Source: Zelonia costaricensis (Eukaryota; Euglenozoa; Kinetoplastea; Trypanosomatida; Trypanosomatidae). Taken from it: DNA of 22,500 nt. Under the pieces are notes generated by a model. That model worked only from the letters and a program-made list of their open reading frames with translations. It did not search any database and was not told the DNA's origin. How positions within the stretch are numbered: the stretch's first letter is position 1; every line of letters begins with the position of its first letter. A program made the translations under genes and the position numbers. Below are positions 16,914-22,500 of this stretch, piece by piece. The stretch lies in assembly GCA_030849075.1 (NCBI GenBank), contig JASAOO010003441.1, positions 1-22,500 on the forward strand, in the 5' to 3' direction.

Positions 16914-18092
16914 ATGCGGCGGCCCACCTCTCTGCGCGCGCTCGTCATTGCGGCCATCGTGGCGGCGGCACTCTACTACCTGCTCAAGCACCTCCGCACA
17001 CCGTCTAGCGCGACGGGGAAGCGTCTGAGGCGGCGCCAGGATCGGGCAGAGCGCAAACCGCTCAAAGGTGTCGCCCTGCAGAAGATCGACGCCTTCACCA
17101 CGAGCGTGTGCGCGGCGTTCCCCCGCGTGACAGCCGACCGCGCACGGCAGCTGTTCCCGCGCAAGTTTGAGGTGCACGGCCACGTTGTGGTGGTTCGGCT
17201 CAACGACGGGACGCCGCTCGCAGAGTTCCGCCCACTGGCCCGCCACTTCGCCGAGTCGTTTACGCCTGTTCTCGTCGACGTTGTGCTGCTCGATGTCGAG
17301 GGCATCGTCGGGGAGCTGCGGCGACCCACGCTGGAGGTCCTGTACGAGGCGAGCAACGCCGTCGCCGCGTTTGCCGCCTCGCTGCGCCGCACGCTGCAGC
17401 GCCGCTGGGGTGACGCCCGCAACGCTGAGCGGCCCTCGTGCGTGACGGCGGACGGCTTGGAGGCAGTGCTGCAGCGCTGGGCCGTCTCGCCGACCTTTAC
17501 GGCGCACGTCGAGAACGGCGTGCTGTACGCGCTGGATGTGTCGCGCGTGATGTTCAGCAGCGGCAACACAACGGAGCGAATGCACTTCGCAGCGGTGCCG
17601 GCTGCGGGGGAGGTGGTGGTGGACATGTTCTGCGGCATCGGGTACTTCGCCTTGCCCCTCGCGATGCACGGTGGGGTGGCGGCCGTTTACGCGCTGGAGA
17701 AGAACCCGGACAGCATCGACTTCGTGACAATGAACGCGGTGCTGAACAAGGTGGACCACCTCGTTCGCCCCATCTGCGGCGACAACCGCGAGGTGGGCGA
17801 CGAGCTGCTGGGCAAGTGCGACCGCGTCCTTATGGGGTACATCCCTACGTGCAAACCCTTTCTGCCGCGTGCCGTGGCCTTCTTGAAGCGCGGCGCAGCG
17901 GGGCGGCCGTGTGGCACCGTGCACTACCACTTCCTCGCCGACAAGCCGTGCGCCGCGCAGGAGGCGCTGACGGATGTGCGGGAGGAGCTCGGGGACGACG
18001 CGGCGGCCGCCGTCCGCATCATCGACCTCCGCTGCGTGAAGTCGTACGCCCCCAAGCGCTTCCACTTCGTCGCTGACTTGAGATTCGATTAG
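16914..18092 (+). CDS. TYW2: TYW2-type tRNA wybutosine-synthesis enzyme with N-terminal membrane segment (392 aa)
   Basis: TYW2 transfers the 3-amino-3-carboxypropyl group of S-adenosylmethionine onto the 4-demethylwyosine base at position 37 of tRNA-Phe. The C-terminal half matches the Trm5/TYW2 fold: ALDVSRVMFSSGNTTER (206-221), SAM motif VVDMFCGIGYFALP (235-248), acidic E262 (ALEKNP), GDNREV (289-294) and GYIPT (308-312). The last motif replaces the Asn-Leu-Pro of Trm5 and resembles the 'GLIPS' type of TYW2, so TYW2 is preferred over the m1G37 methyltransferase Trm5. Residues 6-24 are a hydrophobic helix (ALVIAAIVAAALYYLL) followed by a strongly basic stretch (36-50), like a membrane anchor or a mitochondrial signal. 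The ATG at 16914 is the first in the predicted leader; the open frame extends upstream without an ATG. Confidence 0.88.
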   Translation: MRRPTSLRALVIAAIVAAALYYLLKHLRTPSSATGKRLRRRQDRAERKPLKGVALQKIDAFTTSVCAAFPRVTADRARQLFPRKFEVHGHVVVVRLNDGTPLAEFRPLARHFAESFTPVLVDVVLLDVEGIVGELRRPTLEVLYEASNAVAAFAASLRRTLQRRWGDARNAERPSCVTADGLEAVLQRWAVSPTFTAHVENGVLYALDVSRVMFSSGNTTERMHFAAVPAAGEVVVDMFCGIGYFALPLAMHGGVAAVYALEKNPDSIDFVTMNAVLNKVDHLVRPICGDNREVGDELLGKCDRVLMGYIPTCKPFLPRAVAFLKRGAAGRPCGTVHYHFLADKPCAAQEALTDVREELGDDAAAAVRIIDLRCVKSYAPKRFHFVADLRFD

Positions 18093-18611
18093 CGATGGAG
18101 GTCCAGCTGTGGGAGTGGGAGGGAGGAAGGAGGAAGGGGAGGTGACACCAGAGAGTAGAGCCATCCCTCCCCTCCCCTTGCTGACAGGATCACACGCGGT
18201 TCGTCAATGTTGTCGAGTAAACCTGTCAGCCCAAACCCTAAACACTCCGATGTGAGGCACATCATCTGTGCACTGCACATCTTCTACTGCTTAACGTCTG
18301 CACAGATACCAAACACTTAAAAACATGAGCATACACAAGCACACGCACACACAAGGAAGGATGTGCCACATCCGTACGAACGCGCAACTGCGGAAGTTGC
18401 GCACTGCCTGCCCTGGAAAAAGAACGATGCCTGTCTTCGCTGCTCCGCTGTCCCTCGTCCGCTGCGTCGCACGTGTATGTGGCACTGCAGTTCCCTGGAG
18501 CACCATATCAGTGAAAGGACTCCCTTTCCGCCTCTCTTCCATATTCCTCTGCACGGCATTGCACCTGTGTCACCGCAGTGGCGCTGTGTCACCCTCGCAC
18601 AGCGCGACGCA

Positions 18612-18650
18612 GCTTTTCTCCGTTTCGCTCCCCTGCCGATGTGCGGGCAG
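18612..18650 (+). promoter_or_regulatory. Predicted spliced-leader acceptor for the 838-aa gene
   Basis: The tract CTTTTCTCCGTTTCGCTCCCC is followed by GGGCAG with AG at 18649-18650. The leader would be 83 nt and would contain the C-run and CA-type repeats. Confidence 0.45.
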
Positions 18651-18653
18651 CAG

Positions 18654-18720
18654 GCACACACGCACACATAAACCCCCCCCCCCCCACACACACACGCACG
18701 CACGCCCGCACGCACGCGCA
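18654..18720 (+). repeat. CA-rich and poly(C) simple-sequence leader
   Basis: A run of 13 C (18673-18685) is flanked by CA repeats and by CGCA/CACG tetramers. The stretch lies directly 5' of the start codon of the 838-aa gene and contains no G-rich block on the plus strand. The minus strand has one G13 run. Confidence 0.85.
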
Positions 18721-18728
18721 TCACAGAG

Positions 18729-18836
18729 ATGCCATGGCGCAGCAGGGCCTTAGCAAAATCATCATCGCCGAGGCGGCGCGGTGCTCGCAGGGTCGCCTCG
18801 ACAGCGAAACCACCGCACAGCTCGCGCACTTTTTGA
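18729..18836 (+). other. Overlapping out-of-frame upstream ATG and 35-codon frame
   Basis: An ATG at 18729, five bases before the chosen start at 18734, opens a second frame of 35 codons that ends in TGA at 18834-18836, inside the main gene. Ribosomes scanning from the leader meet it first. The main ATG has a G at +4 and a C at -3; the upstream one has G at -3 and C at +4. The product is Arg/Ser-rich with no domain and is more likely regulatory than functional. Confidence 0.35.
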
Positions 18837-21250
18837 GCGACGCAAAGGGGCGACAAGACGTGTATCAGTGCTGCCTCGACCTCGCCCAGGACCCGGGACG
18901 GCGCCCCCGCATCATGATGCTGCTCGTCAACTACGTGCAGAGCTTCCCGCCATCGCGGCAGTGCCTCACCCGCATCAAGGAGTTCTGCAAGCAGCACTCC
19001 TCCGGCGACGTCAGTCAGGACCTGCTGAAGCTCGTCGATGCGCTGCTGCGGGAGGCGCCGCTGGCCGGGCTGGCCGCGTCCGTGGCGCGCTCGTCGCGGC
19101 AGGGGTACGCATCCGAGTTTTCGCTGCTTGTGGACGTGGCCAACGCCAGCGCCCCGTCCTCGCCGAGTGGGGGCGGCGCTGGCACGCTGCCCATCCCCGT
19201 TGTGTCGGACCTCAAGTGGATGACCGTCTCCGCGAAGAAGAACGAGGGGCTCAAGTGCTATGAGGAGGTGCCGTACCAGCGGGTGTGGTGCCCTCCGTAC
19301 GTGCAGCAGTTCCCGCTGCTCTGCCTCGAGTCCACCGTGGAGCGGCAGGCGAGCATCATGTCGACCTTCTCGGCAAACTACAAGACGAACCCCAACGTCA
19401 TGCAGGCCACTCTGTTCTTCATCAAGCAGCTCTGCGACGGCTACGTGTCGAAGCTGCTGCTCACCGAGCCGCAGCGGCACTTCCGCGCCGTCACGATCTG
19501 CTACCTGCCGATGCTGCTGGACATGATGGAGAGCGACTACCTCTGCGTGCGCAACCACGTCTACGACTTCTTGCTCAACCTCGGCGTGCACGTGCAGCTC
19601 GTCGACCCGGCCGGCGCCCACGCCGGCTGCACCGAGGCGCTGGAGCTGGAGGTGGTCTGGATGCTGCTCGTCATCGCAGAGCGGCAGGCAGTGCTGAAGA
19701 ACGGCGACGAGACGACGGGGACGGCGGCGGCCAAGTGCATCCTGGCGATCGTGCCGCCCTGCTATCGCCACCTCGTGGACTGCCGCGTGCTGTACAACGC
19801 CCTCCAACTGCCGGGGCTGTGGGAGCTGCACACGGAGGCGTACACCGCGCTCGCCCAGGCCTTTGCCCGAAGTCTGCTGTCCAACAAGGACATCGATGTG
19901 CCTGCGGTGGAGAACCTCGTGGTCGACGAGGCCGCCTTGGCCAAGATGGGCAGCTCCGCCATGTCTGACATCCTCTGTGTCTATCGGCACTGCACGACCC
20001 CCGGCGCCCGCAAGGCGCTCTTCCAGCTCCTCCTGGCGTGCGCGGCGCGGCGGCAGGCGATGCAGGCGGCACGCGGCGCCGTGCACGTCACGACTGGTGC
20101 CCTCTCCGGCGCGTACCGCGATCTCGTCTCTGTCGACTTCTTCTGGCATCTCTACTCCCTACTGCACTACATGCCGGAGGCGGTGCAGCACGCACTGCCG
20201 CGCCGCATCGCCGACAGCCTCGTCAAGGCGGACTTCGACGGCACCAAGAAGAGCTGGAACGTCGTGCTGCCCCTTGTGGAGCACCTCCTGGCGCTGCTCG
20301 CCGAGGACGCCACGCTCGACTCGCGCACGCAGGCCCGCTTCAAGGCTGTCGAGGCGCTGCGGCGCAAGAGCGATGCGACGGCGTTCTCGGCCGCGCTGCA
20401 GGGGCTGCTGGAGGAGGTCTGCGAGACGGTGCCGCTGCTGCTGGACGCGCAGCGCGGCCCCGGCGACACGAACGCCTTCAGCGCGGCGTGGCGGCTCGCC
20501 TTTGTGAGTCTGCGCTGGAGTGCGCGGTACTTGCCGGAGGAGGCGCACCGCACGACGACTGAGCAGCTCGTGCGCACGCTGATGCAGAGCCGTGTAGGCG
20601 GCGCAGGGGGCCGCCTGGGCAACCGCGCGCGCGCCGGCCACGTGTGCGCGGCGCTGCTGTGCTCGCTGGACCTCCTCTGCCGCACCTCCTCGGAGCGCGA
20701 CGCCGTGACCTTTCGCACCGTGCTCGAGGCGGTCCTCTTCGACCGCAGCGATGCCCTCGACACGCGGACGGCCATGGCGGTGTTCCACCACCTCGTGGAG
20801 TTCGTCTCCGTCCCCGCCCGCGCCGCCGCCTTCCACCTCCACGCCGCCCAAGACGGCAGCGACGCCGCGACGCTGCTGCTCCACGAGCGCGCCTTGCGGG
20901 TGAGTGTGGCAGCAGTGCGGCTGGTGGGGCTGCGCGTGCTCTGGGGCCTCTACCGCACCCTCGTGCAGAGTCAGGAGGCCGCTGTGTGCCGGGCCCGGCA
21001 CGTGCTGGTGCTGCTGCTGTGCCACCAGAGCTCCGAGCGGCGCGTGGTCGAGGTGCGCACGTGGCGCACCGTGCTGTCGGACGACTATCCGCCCGTAGCC
21101 CTCCTCGCGGCGGAGAAGATTCTGCACATCTTAAAGGCGGAGGAGAAGCCGCCCGCCTCGGGAGCCGACATGAGTGGCGACGCTCACCGCGACGTGTACC
21201 ACGACGCCCTCCGCATCCTCGAGAGGGTGGAGCGGAAGCGCATCTACTAG
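18734..21250 (+). CDS. Large helical protein of unknown function (838 aa), ARM/HEAT-like
   Basis: I do not recognise a named family. The start is the ATG at 18734 (MAQQGLSKII); the open frame upstream only translates the CA/C repeat leader. The protein is almost entirely helical: residues 1-115 form a compact helical bundle, 135-155 are a Ser/Gly/Pro linker, and 155-200 are a conserved-looking segment (SDLKWMTVSAKK, EVPYQRVWCPPYVQQFPLL). From about 205 to 800 there are repeated pairs of amphipathic helices rich in Leu and Ala (such as VMQATLFFIKQLCDGYVSKLLL and CYLPMLLDMMESDYLCVRNHVYDFLL), as in ARM/HEAT-type scaffolds. There is no signal peptide, catalytic motif or clear membrane span. The C-terminus is charged (RILERVERKRIY). 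Strong third-position G/C bias supports a real gene. A scaffold role in trafficking or complex assembly is only a guess. Confidence 0.8.
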   Translation: MAQQGLSKIIIAEAARCSQGRLDSETTAQLAHFLSDAKGRQDVYQCCLDLAQDPGRRPRIMMLLVNYVQSFPPSRQCLTRIKEFCKQHSSGDVSQDLLKLVDALLREAPLAGLAASVARSSRQGYASEFSLLVDVANASAPSSPSGGGAGTLPIPVVSDLKWMTVSAKKNEGLKCYEEVPYQRVWCPPYVQQFPLLCLESTVERQASIMSTFSANYKTNPNVMQATLFFIKQLCDGYVSKLLLTEPQRHFRAVTICYLPMLLDMMESDYLCVRNHVYDFLLNLGVHVQLVDPAGAHAGCTEALELEVVWMLLVIAERQAVLKNGDETTGTAAAKCILAIVPPCYRHLVDCRVLYNALQLPGLWELHTEAYTALAQAFARSLLSNKDIDVPAVENLVVDEAALAKMGSSAMSDILCVYRHCTTPGARKALFQLLLACAARRQAMQAARGAVHVTTGALSGAYRDLVSVDFFWHLYSLLHYMPEAVQHALPRRIADSLVKADFDGTKKSWNVVLPLVEHLLALLAEDATLDSRTQARFKAVEALRRKSDATAFSAALQGLLEEVCETVPLLLDAQRGPGDTNAFSAAWRLAFVSLRWSARYLPEEAHRTTTEQLVRTLMQSRVGGAGGRLGNRARAGHVCAALLCSLDLLCRTSSERDAVTFRTVLEAVLFDRSDALDTRTAMAVFHHLVEFVSVPARAAAFHLHAAQDGSDAATLLLHERALRVSVAAVRLVGLRVLWGLYRTLVQSQEAAVCRARHVLVLLLCHQSSERRVVEVRTWRTVLSDDYPPVALLAAEKILHILKAEEKPPASGADMSGDAHRDVYHDALRILERVERKRIY

Positions 21251-22010
21251 CAGGGTCCACCTGTGCGGCGTCGAGCCCGCAAAGCGCCCGCCTCGCACAG
21301 ACGTTGGCCCGCGCACCTGCACTGCTTACGCTCTTCCTCCTTCGCGTCTCTTTTCCCTGTTGGTTTGGGTGTTTCTCCGCTCTCGGTGAGCGTGGCACGT
21401 ACGCAGGAGATCACGCCGTGCACAGCAGCTCCCATTGGGGAAGGGGGGGGGCATATGTACCCCCTCCCTCCTCCCCCCCGCAGAGGAGGAGGACGCGGCA
21501 GCTGCATCGAGAATCTCGCGACGCCGCTTGGGCAGCGCTGCATCGGCTGCGTGCGCATTGCCAAGGGGCCGACGTGCCCATGTTTGTGCTGTTGCAGAGG
21601 GCACCACTTCGCTTGTGCGATGCACTCACCTTCTCCTTCTCTTTCTCCTCCCCATCCCCCCCCCGTTCGCCATCCTCACGTGTGCAGCTCTCAGCATCAC
21701 TGGCTGCTGTGTATTCGCCTCCTTGTCACTTGCGCGCTGCCAACGCACCCACCGAAGAGCCTCACCTTGCACGTCGTGTCGCTCTCCCGCTCCGCTTCTC
21801 TTTCACGCGACCGCCGTGACTGCAAACTTCGGTCACTCGCATACGTAAGCGCATAAGTACACACGCACACAGACAGACACACACACGTCCCGGTATTGTA
21901 CGTTGCTGGTGCGTCGCCCGCGCCAGACTCCACGCACGTTGCACCCTCGCTCCTTCTCCACCCCCACTCACATTACCCTCGCCACGTATCGCCCCCCCCC
22001 TCTCCCTCCC
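21251..22010. other. Spacer before the right-edge gene
   Basis: It holds a G9-like patch at about 21441-21450 followed by CCCTCCCTCCTCCCCCC, a CT-rich tract at 21630-21680, a CA-rich stretch at 21859-21889 and a C9/CT-rich stretch just before the next ATG. Frames crossing it overlap on both strands and show no domain. No gene is seen. Confidence 0.55.
21630..21687 (+). promoter_or_regulatory. Predicted spliced-leader acceptor for the right-edge gene
   Basis: A strong pyrimidine tract (CCTTCTCCTTCTCTTTCTCC and CCCC runs) precedes GTGCAG with AG at 21686-21687. The 323-nt leader to 22011 contains no ATG, which supports both assignments. A later AG near 21848 is possible. Confidence 0.5.
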
Positions 22011-22500
22011 ATGCCGTCGCCGCCGGCGGAGCGCTCGGTGAAGTTCTCCGTCGAGGATGCGGCGTCTGCCGCGGAGAGTGGGGCTACTACTGCTGCTACT
22101 ACTGCTGCGTCTGGCACTGGCAGGCACGCTGACCCGCAGGGGCACACCGCACCGCCGTCCCCACCTCCACCACCGGCACCCCCGCTCGACGCCCGCCCTT
22201 TCAAGGCCGCCACTACGGGCGGCGCTGCCACTGCTGCCACGGTGACAGTGGCCGCCACGCCGATGTCCTCGCCCAGCTCAACCACGACGGGCGCGTCCGC
22301 CCACTCACCCGCCACGGCGCCATCGACGGCGGACGCGTCGCCGACGGCGCCTAAGTCGGCGCTCAAGTCGAAGGACCGCATCGGGGCGACAGCGCGGCGC
22401 ACGAAGTTCGTGTTTTGCGAGGAGTGCCAGCAGAACATCCCCATCGAAGACTGGCCCGACCACCGCGACCGACTGCGCAAGGTGAACCTCGTCGAGCAGG
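22011..22500 (+). CDS. Partial protein with low-complexity N-terminus and CxxC...H motif (163 aa seen)
   Basis: The frame opens at the ATG at 22011 (MPSPPAERSVKFSVED), has no stop, and runs off the right edge. Residues 20-118 are Ala/Thr/Ser/Pro low complexity, including a six-proline run near 51-55 and the PKSALKSKDR stretch, so probably disordered. At 132-153 the sequence becomes well ordered (KFVFCEECQQNIPIEDWPDHRD), with C136, C139 and H151. This is half of a zinc-binding finger of the CxxC-x11-H type; the fourth ligand would lie just beyond or in the unseen part. It resembles small ubiquitin-binding or C2H2-type fingers only in ligand spacing. Function is not assignable from this fragment. 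It is the last plus-strand gene of the window. Confidence 0.75.
   Translation, partial: MPSPPAERSVKFSVEDAASAAESGATTAATTAASGTGRHADPQGHTAPPSPPPPPAPPLDARPFKAATTGGAATAATVTVAATPMSSPSSTTTGASAHSPATAPSTADASPTAPKSALKSKDRIGATARRTKFVFCEECQQNIPIEDWPDHRDRLRKVNLVEQ

Larger units (their letters stand above)
18093..18733. other. Spacer between TYW2-like and the 838-aa gene
   Basis: A purine-rich block at 18111-18142 follows the TYW2 stop. A single CCCTAA at 18235-18240 is not part of an array. The right part holds a CT-rich tract and a C/CA-rich leader. A long minus-strand open frame reaching in from the next gene is a GC-bias shadow. No gene is seen. Confidence 0.6.

Noticed and set aside
16908..18164. 418-codon open frame on the minus strand
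   Set aside because: It is fully antisense to the TYW2-like gene, whose motifs are unambiguous; a GC-bias shadow.
18235..18240. CCCTAA, the trypanosomatid telomere unit
   Set aside because: A single copy with no neighbouring units; chance occurrence.
18317..20149. 610-codon open frame on the minus strand
   Set aside because: It lies antisense to the 838-aa gene and extends into the CA/C repeat spacer. It is Arg/His/Val-rich with no domain and is explained by G/C third-position bias of the true gene.
20644..21819. 391-codon plus-strand frame overlapping the end of the 838-aa gene
   Set aside because: It is in another frame of a well-supported gene and continues into GC-rich spacer; Arg/Pro-rich with no domain.

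Overview
The window looks like nuclear DNA of a trypanosomatid, most likely Leishmania or a close relative (Leishmaniinae). It has long intronless reading frames with G/C-rich third codon positions, arranged in same-strand clusters with wide spacers. Candidate genes are preceded by pyrimidine tracts and an AG, as expected for spliced-leader trans-splicing. One protein ends in a glycosomal -SKL signal. From memory, a D-3-phosphoglycerate dehydrogenase followed by a 2-aminoethylphosphonate transaminase-like gene matches the beginning of Leishmania chromosome 3. No telomeric repeat array is visible, so position near a chromosome end is inference.

Layout: two genes on the minus strand read toward base 1. 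A 975-residue RING-finger/leucine-rich-repeat (LRR) protein (6657 to 3730) comes first, followed by a 497-residue LRR protein without a RING (2204 to 711). A divergent strand-switch region of about 1.07 kb (6658-7725) follows. At its exact midpoint lie two runs of 11 G, and it is probably a bidirectional RNA polymerase II start region.

Seven genes then run on the plus strand. They are a 271-residue protein of unknown function (7726-8541); D-3-phosphoglycerate dehydrogenase (9339-10565); 2-aminoethylphosphonate:pyruvate transaminase-like enzyme with C-terminal SKL (11763-12908); a short PTEN-like lipid phosphatase (15107-16123); a TYW2-type tRNA-wybutosine enzyme with an added N-terminal membrane segment (16914-18092); an 838-residue helical protein of unknown function (18734-21250); and the start of a protein with a low-complexity N-terminus and a zinc-finger-like CxxC...H motif (22011 to the window end).

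The genes share transcription units but not an obvious single pathway. The nearest to a functional pair is the dehydrogenase and the transaminase, both in 3-carbon phospho/phosphono-acid and amino-acid metabolism, though only the transaminase carries a recognisable glycosomal signal. The spacers hold splice-acceptor tracts, simple repeats (TG, CA, C-runs) and a few short upstream reading frames. The largest spacer (12909-15106) may hold an extra RNA or a degenerate retroposon, but I find no convincing gene in it. I see no tRNA, rRNA, CRISPR array or intact mobile element. Nothing here is clearly a new system; the best leads are the RING-LRR/LRR pair beside the transcription start region, the glycosomal phosphonate-type transaminase and the membrane-anchored TYW2.
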